Positions 25,454 through 33,935 of a stretch of 37,786 nt of DNA are shown here, piece after piece. Each line of letters starts with the position of its first letter. Positions within the stretch are counted from its first letter, which is position 1. The stretch comes from Pseudomonadota bacterium (GTDB taxonomy: Bacteria > Pseudomonadota > Gammaproteobacteria > Burkholderiales > Burkholderiaceae), in NCBI GenBank assembly GCA_029777935.1, contig JAKORH010000196.1, positions 1 through 37,786 of the forward strand, written 5' to 3'. The notes beneath the pieces are model-generated. The model did not search any database. It saw only the letters and a program-made list of their open reading frames with translations, and had not been told where the DNA came from. Both the position numbers and the translations under genes were made by a program.

Positions 25454-27211
25454 TCAGTAGGGTGACGACCAGCCAAGGTGCTTCTTCAGCACCGCCATCA
25501 GCTCGCCGGTGGTCGCGTCGGCATCGGCGGCTTCGATCATGGCGGGCATCAGCACGCCGACTTCGCCCGCGGCCATGCGCGCGGCCGCGTTGTCGAGAGC
25601 GGCCATGGCACCGGCCCAGCGTGCGTTGTCGCGCCGGGCGCGCAGCGCTCGGACTCGCTCGACTGCGACGCGCTCGACCTCCGGATTGAGCTTGAAGACC
25701 TCGATGTCCTGGATCTCCGCGGACTGGTACTTGTTGACGCCCACGACGATGCGCTTCTTCGCATCGACTTCGTCGCGCCACCGCGCCGCGCTTTCCTCGA
25801 TCCGCGCCCGCACGAAGTCGTGGCACTTGTGAAAGCCGCCGCGCGCCTCCACCTCGTCGATCAGCTTCATTGCCTCGGCCTCGATCGTGTTGGTCAGGTG
25901 CTCGACGTAATACGACCCGCCCAGCGGATCGGCCACCCGCGTGATCCCCGATTCGTCCTGGATGATCTGCTGCACGCGCAGCGCCATCGTGTGCGCATGC
26001 TCGGTCGGAATCGCCAGTGCCTCGTCGAACGAACTGACCTCCATCGCCTGCACACCCGACAGCGCGGCCCCGAACGCATGCAGCGTGGTGCGGATCAGGT
26101 TGTTCAGGGGCTGCTGTGCGGTCAGCACCGCACCCGACGTGTGCGTGTGGATGCGCACGTGCATGCTCTTGGGATCGCGGGCGCCCAGTTCGTGGCACTT
26201 GCGCGCCCACAGCCGCCGCAGCGCGCGGATCTTGCAGATCTCCTCGAAGAAGTCGTTCGCCTGCGAAATCTGGAAGCCGAAGCGCGACAGGAACTGGTCC
26301 GGATGCAGGCCGCTGCGCACGCAGGCGCGCGCGTAGTCGATTCCCGCGGCCACCGAGTACGCGGCTTCCTGCACGGCAGTGGCGCCGGCTTCTTCCATGC
26401 CGTAGCCGAAGATGTTGACCGTGTTCCAGCGCGGCATCTCGCGCGTGCAGAAGTTGACCAGTTCGACGGCCAGATCCATGCCCGCCTTGGGCGGGAAACA
26501 GGTCATGCCGACATAGGCGCTCTGGTAGTACCAGCTCATCGAATTGCCGCCGAGCTTGTGCCACGGCACGCCACGGCGCCGCGCGTACGCCAGGTAGTGC
26601 GCCAGCACCGGCAGCACTTCGTAGTAGGAGATGTGGACGACGTTGATCTTGTCCAGCGGCAGCCCGTCGAACAGCATCGCCTGGTCTTCGACCGAATACA
26701 CCGCCATGCCGCACTGGCCGACGCGGCCTTCGGCCGCCGGATGATCCGGATCGAGGCCTTCGTGCGAGACCAGGTCGTAGACCAGGTTGTAGAACGTGCT
26801 GCCGAAATACCCGGTCATGCCCTGCGACTGCAGGTAGTCCATCCGCTTGCGCGTGTCTTCCGGCAGGCCGTAGCCGATCACAGGCTGATTGGCCCACGGC
26901 ATGAACTGGTACTGCGCCGCGTACAGGCCGCGCGTGAAGGGAAACAATCCAGGCGCGGACGCCGTGTCGTCGGCCTGGTTCGCGACGTCGTGCGGGAAGT
27001 AGGCCGGTTTCAGCGGCAGGCCGGAGTCGGTGCTTGGGCGGTAGCTCGACGCGTCGACGCCGAACCTCGAGGCGATCGCGGCAAACTTCTGTTGCCACTC
27101 CTGCTCGAGCGCGCGGGTGGCTTCGAGAAACTCGCGGTTGAACTGCGGCGGCAGTCGGTGCGGCGCATCGCCGCCCGCTACATCCTCCTTCGATTGCAGC
27201 ACAGCACTCAT
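25454..27211 (-). CDS. B12-dependent acyl-CoA mutase large subunit, unusual subfamily
   Basis: 585 residues, catalytic TIM-barrel chain of the methylmalonyl-CoA mutase family: FPFTRGLYAAQYQFMPW, MEEAGATAVQEAAYSVAAGI, RLWARKCHELG, and ADPLGGSYYVEHLTN with INVVHIS. It rearranges the carbon skeleton of an acyl-CoA by a radical mechanism. Several hallmark positions differ from known members as I recall them. The catalytic His of SGYH is Gly271 (FGYGMEEAGA). The RQ(Y/F/I)AGF segment is NQPVIGYG (108-115). The Arg/Gln site before FPP is around Val234 (SAYVGMTCFPP). AAGGAGA precedes the ATG. The family is certain and the substrate is not. It is followed by the B12 subunit and preceded by the thiolase, HAD and meaB genes in one operon. 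Confidence 0.9.
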   Translation of the reverse strand: MSAVLQSKEDVAGGDAPHRLPPQFNREFLEATRALEQEWQQKFAAIASRFGVDASSYRPSTDSGLPLKPAYFPHDVANQADDTASAPGLFPFTRGLYAAQYQFMPWANQPVIGYGLPEDTRKRMDYLQSQGMTGYFGSTFYNLVYDLVSHEGLDPDHPAAEGRVGQCGMAVYSVEDQAMLFDGLPLDKINVVHISYYEVLPVLAHYLAYARRRGVPWHKLGGNSMSWYYQSAYVGMTCFPPKAGMDLAVELVNFCTREMPRWNTVNIFGYGMEEAGATAVQEAAYSVAAGIDYARACVRSGLHPDQFLSRFGFQISQANDFFEEICKIRALRRLWARKCHELGARDPKSMHVRIHTHTSGAVLTAQQPLNNLIRTTLHAFGAALSGVQAMEVSSFDEALAIPTEHAHTMALRVQQIIQDESGITRVADPLGGSYYVEHLTNTIEAEAMKLIDEVEARGGFHKCHDFVRARIEESAARWRDEVDAKKRIVVGVNKYQSAEIQDIEVFKLNPEVERVAVERVRALRARRDNARWAGAMAALDNAAARMAAGEVGVLMPAMIEAADADATTGELMAVLKKHLGWSSPY

Positions 27212-27259
27212 CGTCTGGTCTCCTTTCGGCCCATCACCTTTCGTCGTTCGATGGCGCCG

Positions 27260-27295
27260 TTATTCGCACAATCATTCGCACAATTATTCGCACAA
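27260..27295 (-). repeat. Three 12-bp tandem repeats carrying the thiolase stop
   Basis: On the minus strand TTGTGCGAATAA, TTGTGCGAATGA and TTGTGCGAATAA follow each other exactly in frame. The first copy ends the thiolase gene (Leu-Cys-Glu-stop); the other two repeat Leu-Cys-Glu-stop downstream. This is a small tandem duplication over a stop codon, in the gap before the mutase gene. Confidence 0.85.
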
Positions 27296-28480
27296 TTCGA
27301 GCACCGCCGCGCTGCCGATGCCGCCGCCGCCGCCGATGGCGCAGCAGCCGTAACGTATGCCGTGCCGTCGCATCGCGTGCACCAGGGTCACGACGGTGCG
27401 GCAGCCGCTGTTGCCGACCGGGTGCCCGAGCGCGATGCCGCCGCCGGCGGGATTGACCTTGTCCAGGCCGATTCCCAGCACCTTGCACGAAGACAACACG
27501 ACCGACGCAAAGGCCTCGTTGATTTCCCACCAGCCGATATCCGATGGCCGCAGACCGGCGCGTTCGACGGCAAGTTGGCCGGCCGGGCCCGGGCTCATGC
27601 AGATGAGCTGAGGATCGACGCCCACGCGCGCCGTGCTGAGAAAGCGGGCCATCGGCTTCAAGCCCATTTCCTTGGCCTTCCGGCGTGACATCAGCAGGAT
27701 CGCCGACGAGCCGTCGCCGACCCCCGAGGCATTGCCCGCGGTGACCGTGCCGCCGTCTCCGAACGATGTCGGCAGGCTGGCGAGCTTCTCGATCGAGCTG
27801 TCGCGCCGCGGATGTTCGTCGACCTCGAATCGCACGATGCCCTTGCGGCTCCTGATTTCCAGCGGAACGATTTCGTCCTTGAAATACCCCTTGTCGATCG
27901 ACGCGATCGTCAGTTGGTGCGAGCGCAGCGCGTATTGGTCCTGCTCTGCGCGCGAGATGCCGTATTCCCGCGCAATGCGATCGCCCGACATCCCCATGTT
28001 GAAGCGGCCGAACTTGTAGGTCGACGCGCTCCAGGTCGATTCCTCGAACTGATCGATCACCTCCGAGTGGCCGCGGCGGGTGCCCCAGCGATGGCCGGTC
28101 AGCCGAAAGGGCGCGGTGCTCATGCTCTCGGTGCCGCTGCCGATCGCGACTTCCGCTTCGCCGACCGCGATCTCGCGCACGGCGGCGTTGACGGCTTCGA
28201 GCGACGAGCAGCACGCGGCGTTGAACGACACGCCGGTCACCTTGAACGGCAGGTCCGCTTCGAGCGCGCAGAAGCGCGCAATGTTCAACGCCTCGGAGCT
28301 CTGATAGACCTGCCCCATCGTCACGACGTCGATGAGCTTCGGGTCGATCCCCGCGCGCTCGACCAGTCGTCGTATGACGGAACTGCCGAGTTCGTGCGCC
28401 GGCACGTCGCGCAAGGTTCCGCCGAACGTTCCCTGGGCGGTGCGGCAGCCGGCGACGATGACGACTTCGTTTTGCGTCAT
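27284..28480 (-). CDS. Thiolase (acetyl-CoA acyltransferase)
   Basis: 398 residues. The nucleophile Cys lies in FNAACCSSLEAVNAA (usual C-(A/G)-S motif, here with an extra Cys), followed by the NEAFASVV motif, the His in GGGIALGHPVGNSGCR and the second Cys in CCAIGGGGGIGS. The enzyme cleaves a 3-ketoacyl-CoA with CoA or condenses two acyl-CoAs. The ATG at 28480 overlaps the dehydrogenase stop (ATGA) and has AGGAAGGA before it. An upstream frame extension is not needed. It is third in the operon after meaB and the dehydrogenase. Confidence 0.92.
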   Translation of the reverse strand: MTQNEVVIVAGCRTAQGTFGGTLRDVPAHELGSSVIRRLVERAGIDPKLIDVVTMGQVYQSSEALNIARFCALEADLPFKVTGVSFNAACCSSLEAVNAAVREIAVGEAEVAIGSGTESMSTAPFRLTGHRWGTRRGHSEVIDQFEESTWSASTYKFGRFNMGMSGDRIAREYGISRAEQDQYALRSHQLTIASIDKGYFKDEIVPLEIRSRKGIVRFEVDEHPRRDSSIEKLASLPTSFGDGGTVTAGNASGVGDGSSAILLMSRRKAKEMGLKPMARFLSTARVGVDPQLICMSPGPAGQLAVERAGLRPSDIGWWEINEAFASVVLSSCKVLGIGLDKVNPAGGGIALGHPVGNSGCRTVVTLVHAMRRHGIRYGCCAIGGGGGIGSAAVLELCE

Positions 28481-29406
28481 TTCTGTTCCTTCCTGAAATA
28501 GTCGTACCAACCGCCGCGACTGCCGGGCTTCAGCGAGGCCGCGCCGCGGTAGCCGGCGTTGAAGACGCGCCGCGCGATCGGTGGAATCGCCCAGCGCTCG
28601 CCGAGCGTTTCGTGCAGGTACTCCTGCGCGTGGTACCAGGAGTCGAACGACGCGGTCTTGTCGAGCAGTTCGAAGACGCCCATCGGCCAGCCCAGTCCCG
28701 TCTTGACCATCTCGTCGACGTCCTCGATGCCGCAGATGCCGGCCTCGACCGAGCGGATCGCTTCCGCGATGAAGAGATTGATGAAGCGCGTCGTGAAGAA
28801 ACCGGGCGCATCCCGCACCACGACGGGTTTCTTGCCGATGCGCTTCAGATAACCGACCACCGCCGCCACGGCGTCGTCAGCGGTCTGCTCGGAGCGCGCG
28901 ACCTCGACCAGCGGCATGACGTTCGACGGATAGAACCAGTGTGTGCCGATCAGGCGCTGCGCGTGCGCCAGCGCGCCGCCGAGTTCGCCGATCATGATCG
29001 ACGACGTGTTGCTGGCGATGAGGGTGTCGGCCCTTGCCGCCGCCTCGATCTCGCGCAGCACGCGGTGTTTGGCGTCGAGCACTTCGGGCACGGTTTCGAA
29101 CACGAGGTCCGCCTCTGCCACGGCGCCGGCCAGATCCGAGGTGGGCCGGATGCGGGCTAGAGCCTCTCGCATCGCGGTCTCGCTGATCTTGCCCTTCTTG
29201 ACCTGCCGCTCGAGGCCGAACGGTCCGCTGCGCACCAGCGCCATGCCATGGTCGAGCGACGCCTGGCGATGCGACACCAGCGCGACTTCGACTTCCGGAT
29301 CGGCGGCCGCGCATGCGAGCACGATGCCGTGGCCCATCAGGCCCCCGCCGCCGATCACGGCGATGCGACGGATCGGCCGGTCGGCTCCGAGCGACTCTGA
29401 ACTCAT
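28477..29406 (-). CDS. 3-hydroxyacyl-CoA dehydrogenase
   Basis: 309 residues. The N-terminal NAD domain has RIAVIGGGGLMGHGIVLACA and ASNTSSIMIGEL. The catalytic region GTHWFYPSNVMPLVEVARSE provides the His of the His-Glu pair, and DAPGFFTTRFINLFIAEAIR begins the C-terminal helical domain. It oxidises a 3-hydroxyacyl-CoA to the 3-keto form for the adjacent thiolase. Length fits the single-function enzyme (about 285-315). The Trp-Phe-Tyr in place of the usual FFNP suggests a bulky or unusual substrate. The ATG overlaps the meaB stop by four bases. Confidence 0.9.
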   Translation of the reverse strand: MSSESLGADRPIRRIAVIGGGGLMGHGIVLACAAADPEVEVALVSHRQASLDHGMALVRSGPFGLERQVKKGKISETAMREALARIRPTSDLAGAVAEADLVFETVPEVLDAKHRVLREIEAAARADTLIASNTSSIMIGELGGALAHAQRLIGTHWFYPSNVMPLVEVARSEQTADDAVAAVVGYLKRIGKKPVVVRDAPGFFTTRFINLFIAEAIRSVEAGICGIEDVDEMVKTGLGWPMGVFELLDKTASFDSWYHAQEYLHETLGERWAIPPIARRVFNAGYRGAASLKPGSRGGWYDYFRKEQK

Positions 29407-30383
29407 GCAGCCTCCCGTGCGTCCGGCGGCGTGCCAGCGCGCGTGAATTCCTGCGCGGCCGCGCTCGGCGACAACTGCCGGCCGGCGATGGCGTCGATCA
29501 ACCGGCTCAGCAGTCCGCTCGCGCGCGCGGCGGCCAGCGGCTCGTCCAGCAGGCGCGCTTCGAGCACGGCTCGCAGTTCGGCCAACGAACGTTCACGCTC
29601 CATGCGCGTGCGCCGCTCGTCCCTGTCGAGCCAGGCCGCATGCGCGCGGATGCGTGCCGCCAGGTCTTCGATGCCCTGGCCGGACTGCGCCACGACCGGG
29701 ACCACGGGCAGTTCCCAGCCGCAGCCGTGCTCGGCGGCGAACCTGGCCAGCTCGCGCAGTTGCCGCAGCTTGGCGTCCGCACCGGACAGATCGGCCTTGT
29801 TCAGGCACAGGATGGCGGCGATCTCGAGCACGCCGGCCTTCATCGCCTGGATGTCGTCGCCGAGCGCGGGCGCCTCCACCACGACCGGGGTATGCGCGAC
29901 CTTCCAGATGTCGATCTCCGACTGACCGACACCGACGGTCTCGACGAGGATCGGATCGTATCCGGCCGCATCGAACACCCGCACGAACTGATGGGTCGTG
30001 CGTGCCAGCCCGCCGAGCGAACCGCGCGTGGCCGCGCTGCGAATGAAGACGCGCGGATGACCGCTGGCGCGGCTCATGCGAACGCGGTCGCCCAGCACCG
30101 CGCCGCCGGTGAACGGACTGCTCGGGTCGACCGCGATCACCCCGACCCGCTGGCCGCTCTCCGCCCAGTGCAGCGCCAACTCGTTGACCAGCGTCGACTT
30201 GCCCGACCCCGGCGCGCCCGTCACGCCGACCACGTGCGCGCGCCCGGTCAGCGGATGCAGCCGGGCGAGCAGCCGCTCGGCCGCCGCGCCGCCACGTTCG
30301 ACGACCGTCAGCGCTTCCCCGAGTTCGGGCTTGCGGCCCGCGCTCAGGCGCTCGACCCATGATTCGAAGGAACGGATGTGCAA
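29403..30383 (-). CDS. meaB: MeaB-type GTPase chaperone for the B12-dependent mutase
   Basis: 326 residues. P-loop GAPGSGKST (56-64), the VDPSSPFTGGAVLGDRVRM loop, the switch ETVGVGQSEIDI and the base-recognition LNKADLSGAD are present, as in MeaB/ArgK G-proteins. These gate cobalamin loading and reactivate B12-dependent acyl-CoA mutases. Its presence in the operon shows that the mutase is a genuine radical enzyme in need of protection. The start is TTG at 30383 with GGAGG seven bases upstream. It is the first gene of the operon and reads from the AT-rich control region. Confidence 0.92.
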   Translation of the reverse strand: MHIRSFESWVERLSAGRKPELGEALTVVERGGAAAERLLARLHPLTGRAHVVGVTGAPGSGKSTLVNELALHWAESGQRVGVIAVDPSSPFTGGAVLGDRVRMSRASGHPRVFIRSAATRGSLGGLARTTHQFVRVFDAAGYDPILVETVGVGQSEIDIWKVAHTPVVVEAPALGDDIQAMKAGVLEIAAILCLNKADLSGADAKLRQLRELARFAAEHGCGWELPVVPVVAQSGQGIEDLAARIRAHAAWLDRDERRTRMERERSLAELRAVLEARLLDEPLAAARASGLLSRLIDAIAGRQLSPSAAAQEFTRAGTPPDAREAA

Positions 30384-30429
30384 GGGGTGGCCTCCGAGGC
30401 CGGCATTATGCCCATGCCAACTTTAATTT

Positions 30430-30478
30430 AGCAAGCGCTTGCTCAAATAAATATGAATTTCCCGAGCGGACGCTCGGG
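30430..30478. promoter_or_regulatory. Palindromic operator candidates in divergent promoter region
   Basis: The meaB and tetR genes diverge from a 140-bp gap that is the most AT-rich stretch of the window. It contains a perfect 14-bp palindrome AGCAAGCGCTTGCT (30430-30443) and a perfect inverted repeat CCCGAGCG-GA-CGCTCGGG (30461-30478). For the leftward operon, TTGAGC and an A/T-rich hexamer about 15 bp later could be -35 and -10 boxes that overlap the first palindrome. The size and symmetry fit TetR-family binding, with the adjacent gene's product as the expected binder. The second dyad could also be a hairpin in the tetR leader. Confidence 0.6.
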
Positions 30479-30523
30479 GAAAGCCGCGTCTTGGTGTACT
30501 CTTGCCTCTGACAAGGAGGCCGG

Positions 30524-31213
30524 GTGCGGCAGCGCAAGAACCGAGTGGACGGAAGCGCGGGCGGAAGTGTGGGCGGAACCAAGGGCGCAGCCATGCACGC
30601 CGGTGGCAGGCGCCGGATCGGCCGCCCGGCGGATCCCGATCGGCGCCAGGCCGTGGTCGCGGCGGCGGCGCGCATGTTCCGCCGCTACGGCTACGAGCGC
30701 ACGACGGTGCGCGACATCGCGCGCGAGTGCGGCGTGCAATCCGGCAGCATCTTCCATCACTTCCGCAGCAAGGAAGACCTGCTGGTCGCCGTGATGGTCG
30801 ATGGCATGCGGCAGTTCGGCACGGCCGCGCGCGTCCCGCTGGCGGCGGCGCAGACGCCACGGGACCGGTTGCGTGCGCTGTTCCTGGGGCAGCTCAGGGC
30901 CCTGCACGGAGGCGGCGACGAGCAGGCGGTCGTGATCTCCGAGTGGCGCAGCCTCCCGGCGGCGTCACGGCGGAAGGTGGTGCGGCTGCGCGACGAGGTC
31001 GAGGCCGCCTGGCGCGAAGCGCTCGACGAAGCGAAGAAGGCCGGGCTGGTGCGCGGCGACCTGCGGCTGCTCCGATTGGCGATGCTCGGCGCCTTGAACT
31101 GGACCTTGCAGTGGTATCGGGCGCGCGGCCCGCTGAATCTCGAGGAAGTCGCCGACGATCTGCTGGCAGCGTTTCTTCCGGATACAAGGGGCGGATCGGC
31201 GCGTCAGCGCTGA
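30524..31213 (+). CDS. TetR-family transcriptional regulator
   Basis: 229 residues. After a ~30-residue basic, Gly-rich lead, the helix-turn-helix reads AAARMFRRYGYERTTVRDIA, then CGVQSGSIFHHFRSKEDLLV, the TetR signature. The C-terminal ~140 residues are the helical ligand domain. The GTG at 30524 has AAGGAGG upstream; a later ATG at 30593 has a weaker site and would omit the extension. It most likely represses itself and the divergent meaB-mutase operon, with a CoA ester or pathway acid as inducer. The crotonase gene follows after 38 bp. Confidence 0.9.
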   Translation: MRQRKNRVDGSAGGSVGGTKGAAMHAGGRRRIGRPADPDRRQAVVAAAARMFRRYGYERTTVRDIARECGVQSGSIFHHFRSKEDLLVAVMVDGMRQFGTAARVPLAAAQTPRDRLRALFLGQLRALHGGGDEQAVVISEWRSLPAASRRKVVRLRDEVEAAWREALDEAKKAGLVRGDLRLLRLAMLGALNWTLQWYRARGPLNLEEVADDLLAAFLPDTRGGSARQR

Positions 31214-31251
31214 TCCGGGAATCAACCAACGAGCGAGCGAAACACTCTGCC

Positions 31252-32040
31252 ATGGCAACTGTCAATGTTCGAACGGCCGAATTCGTATGCGAGCTCGAGT
31301 TGGCGCGCGTCGACAAGAAGAATGCGCTCACACGAGAGATGTACGCGCTGCTGGCCGATGGCCTCGCCGCGGCGGAGGCGGACCCGCAGGTACGCGCGAT
31401 CCTGATCCACGGTGCGCCCGATTGCTTCTGCGCCGGCAACGATCTGAAGGATTTCCTCGCTCATCCCGATGTCAGCGAGAGCGCGCCGGCACCGCGGTTC
31501 CTGAATCGGCTCGCCACGCTGAGCAAGCCGATCATCGCCGCTGTCGGCGGGCCGGCAATCGGAATCGGCACCACGCTTTTGCTGCACTGTGACTTCATCT
31601 ACGCCGCGACCAATACGAGATTCCAGCTTCCGTTCGTGACGCTCGGCCTGGTTCCCGAGGCGGGGTCGAGCCTGCTGCTGCCACGCCTCCTCGGGCACCC
31701 GCGGGCGGCCGAGTTGCTGCTGCTCGGCCGCCCGTTCGACGCGGACAAGGCGTATGCACTCGGCCTGGTGACGGCAATCGTGCCCGAATCCGATCTGCTG
31801 TCCGTCGCCAGAGCGACGACGCGCGCGTTGACGGAACTGCCGCCGGAATCGGTTCGTCTCACCAAGGCCTTGATGAAGGGTGACGGCAGCGACGTGTTGG
31901 CCCGGCGGATGCGCACCGAGCTCGATCATTTCGCGCAACGCCTTCATTCGAGCGAGGTGAAGGAGGCGATCGCGGCCTTCTTCGAGAAGCGCAAACCCGA
32001 TTTCTCGAATCCGACGGCGAGCGCAATCCGCGCAGTCTGA
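31252..32040 (+). CDS. Crotonase-superfamily enzyme (enoyl-CoA hydratase/isomerase)
   Basis: 262 residues. The oxyanion-hole region FCAGNDLKDF and VGGPAIGIGTTLLLHCDF is intact. At the first hydratase Glu position there is Phe128 (FQLPFVTLGL), while a Glu is present in LGLVPEAGSSLLLPR (Glu136). A single Glu in the PEA/GSS motif resembles delta3-delta2-enoyl-CoA isomerases more than two-Glu hydratases. It may shift a double bond rather than hydrate it. It is probably co-transcribed with tetR and belongs to the CoA-ester pathway encoded divergently. No clear ribosome-binding site lies ahead of the ATG; CDS homology starts at once. Confidence 0.85.
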   Translation: MATVNVRTAEFVCELELARVDKKNALTREMYALLADGLAAAEADPQVRAILIHGAPDCFCAGNDLKDFLAHPDVSESAPAPRFLNRLATLSKPIIAAVGGPAIGIGTTLLLHCDFIYAATNTRFQLPFVTLGLVPEAGSSLLLPRLLGHPRAAELLLLGRPFDADKAYALGLVTAIVPESDLLSVARATTRALTELPPESVRLTKALMKGDGSDVLARRMRTELDHFAQRLHSSEVKEAIAAFFEKRKPDFSNPTASAIRAV

Positions 32041-32399
32041 TGCGAATGGCCTGAAGGCCGGGCGGCAGCCCCGTCCAGATCGCCCGGCTTTCGCCGCGAC
32101 CGATTGCGCCTGCACGCTTCACGCCGTGGACATCCCGCCGGGTCTTGCCGTGGCCACCGGCCACGACATCGCGACCTCTCGACTGGTCGTGAATTTCCTG
32201 GACTTGCGGCTTCCGCACCCATGCATCACAGCCAGATCACCGCGCGCGGAGGCCCTGCCGGCCGCGAATCGGTACAGTTCGGATTCCCCTTCCCGGAGCC
32301 GTCGCGCCCGGAAGGCATCGGCCACGAGTTCACGGTGACCCGCGGGCGGCCGACCGAGCGATCGGCCGGCGCCATCTGATCGCCAATCGAGGAGCACAC
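32041..32399. other. Gene-free gap of 359 bp
   Basis: No frame on either strand shows protein-like composition or a recognisable motif, and no clear repeat or dyad stands out beyond a GAGGAG ribosome-binding site for the cytochrome gene at its end. It must hold the terminator of the tetR operon and the promoter of the cytochrome gene. Confidence 0.5.
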
Positions 32400-32882
32400 A
32401 TGGGAATCGGCACGCGCAGCCGCGTCTATCCGGTGATCGTTGTTGTTCTACTGCTGGTCATCGCCGCGATGGCCTACAAGTTCATCTTCGCCGGATCGGT
32501 CGAGAAGGCGGAGGATGGACGCGTGGCGATCCTTCTGGAGCCCGGCGAGCGCGCGTTCGTCCTGCGCGAAATGCGAGGTTTCGTCGCCGGGCTGCAGCAG
32601 ATGACCGCGGCGCTGTCGCGCGACGACATGAAGGCCGCGGCCGCCGCCGCGCGCGGGATGGGCATGGCCGCCGCCCACAATGCGCCGCTGCCGATGGTGG
32701 CGAAGCTGCCGCTGGAGTTCAAGACGCTCGGATTCAGCGTGCATCGCGACTTCGACGGCATCGCGGCGGATGCCGAGACTCTCGGCGATCCCAAGCACAC
32801 GCTGGCCCAGCTCGCCGACACGCTGCAGAAGTGCGTCGCGTGTCACAACACCTATCAGATCAAGTCGACGACGGCCAAATAG
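32400..32882 (+). CDS. Membrane-anchored cytochrome c'-like protein
   Basis: 160 residues. An N-terminal helix (VYPVIVVVLLLVIAAMAYKF) is an uncleaved anchor or signal. The rest is helical, with a single heme-binding motif CVACH close to the C-terminus (LADTLQKCVACHNTYQIKS), the arrangement of class II cytochromes c'. These four-helix proteins carry a high-spin heme and bind gases such as NO, or transfer electrons. GAGGAG precedes the ATG. It converges on the flavoprotein gene at 32927 (44 bp apart), so their relation is positional only. Confidence 0.8.
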   Translation: MGIGTRSRVYPVIVVVLLLVIAAMAYKFIFAGSVEKAEDGRVAILLEPGERAFVLREMRGFVAGLQQMTAALSRDDMKAAAAAARGMGMAAAHNAPLPMVAKLPLEFKTLGFSVHRDFDGIAADAETLGDPKHTLAQLADTLQKCVACHNTYQIKSTTAK

Positions 32883-32926
32883 CCCGCCCCCGAGTGCTTG
32901 AATCGGGGGCCCGCCTCCACGGCGCG

Positions 32927-33907
32927 TCAGTCGAGCATCGCGCCGCCGTGCCGTTCGAGGCAGCGCACGGCCTCGGCGACCATTCGCTCGACGATGACCG
33001 CGGCCGGGTCGATCGCGTGTATGAGACCGGCGGCCTCGCCGAACCATACGCCCGTGTGATCGGGGTCGCCCTCCGCGAATGCCTGGCGATAGCGCGGACC
33101 CTCGGCGGCGACGTTGCGCTCGAGTTCCTCTTCCCGCCCGTGCCAGCGGTTGGTGAACGCGTTGCGGCGAATTCGCGCGGTGAACCCTCGTGGCCAGGGG
33201 ATCTGGCGCGCGATGTCCGCCACCCGTGTGCGCAGCGTGCCGTCGCCGTCCGTCTCGACGATCGCCTGGTGGTGACGCGCGCTCACGAGAGCCTCGCGCG
33301 ACGCCCACAGCCGCGTGCCGACCAGCACACCGTCGGCGCCCAGCATGAGCGCGGCGGCCAGACCGCGCCCGTCGGCGATACCGCCCGCGGCAAGCAGCAA
33401 GGTGTCCGGGGCCTGCGCCGCGAGGAAGTCCGCCGCCTCCGGAACCAACGTCAGCGTGCCGCGCAGCGCGCCATGGCCGCCGGCCTCGGCGCCCTGCGCC
33501 ACGACGACATCGGCTCCGACATCGAGCGCGTCCGCCACATGCTCCATGTCCTGGCACTGGCAGATCAGCTTCGCGCCCGCCGCGCGGATTTCGTCCACGA
33601 AAGGTCGCGGATCGCCGAACGACAGCATTACGGCCGCGGGTCGATGCCTGAGCACGTCCGTCAGCAGCGAGGGCGACTTGCGCAGCGACCATGTGATGAA
33701 GCCGACCCCGACCTGCTCGCCCGCCGCCGCGACGAACTGCTGCTCGAGCCAGGTCGGGTCGCCGTAGCCGCCGCCGACCAGTCCGAGCCCGCCCGCGCGG
33801 CTCACCGCCGCAGCGAGCGCGCCGCCGCCGGCGAAAGCCATCGGCGCGGAGACGACCGGATGCTGCAGGTTCAGTGTGCGCGTCAAGCGCGTCGACAGTG
33901 TTGCCAT
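32927..33907 (-). CDS. Nitronate monooxygenase-like flavoprotein
   Basis: 326 residues of the FMN-dependent NMO/2-nitropropane dioxygenase family. HPVVSAPMAFAGGGALAAAV, ADVVVAQGAEAGGHGALRGT, LLAAGGIADGRGLAAALMLG and ADGVLVGTRLWAS are the conserved FMN barrel motifs. The His in GGHG is the usual catalytic base. The family oxidises nitronates, but many members have other roles such as enoyl-CoA or quinone chemistry, so the substrate is open. It is a single gene on the minus strand, ahead of repeat-rich DNA. Confidence 0.88.
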   Translation of the reverse strand: MATLSTRLTRTLNLQHPVVSAPMAFAGGGALAAAVSRAGGLGLVGGGYGDPTWLEQQFVAAAGEQVGVGFITWSLRKSPSLLTDVLRHRPAAVMLSFGDPRPFVDEIRAAGAKLICQCQDMEHVADALDVGADVVVAQGAEAGGHGALRGTLTLVPEAADFLAAQAPDTLLLAAGGIADGRGLAAALMLGADGVLVGTRLWASREALVSARHHQAIVETDGDGTLRTRVADIARQIPWPRGFTARIRRNAFTNRWHGREEELERNVAAEGPRYRQAFAEGDPDHTGVWFGEAAGLIHAIDPAAVIVERMVAEAVRCLERHGGAMLD

Positions 33908-33935
33908 GTTTCACCTCCGCGCAGCGCTTGAATCA

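Noticed and set aside
25454..27211. Plain methylmalonyl-CoA mutase for propionate metabolism
   Set aside because: Substrate-carboxylate and His positions differ, the B12 domain is on a separate small chain, and no epimerase or propionyl-CoA carboxylase is nearby.
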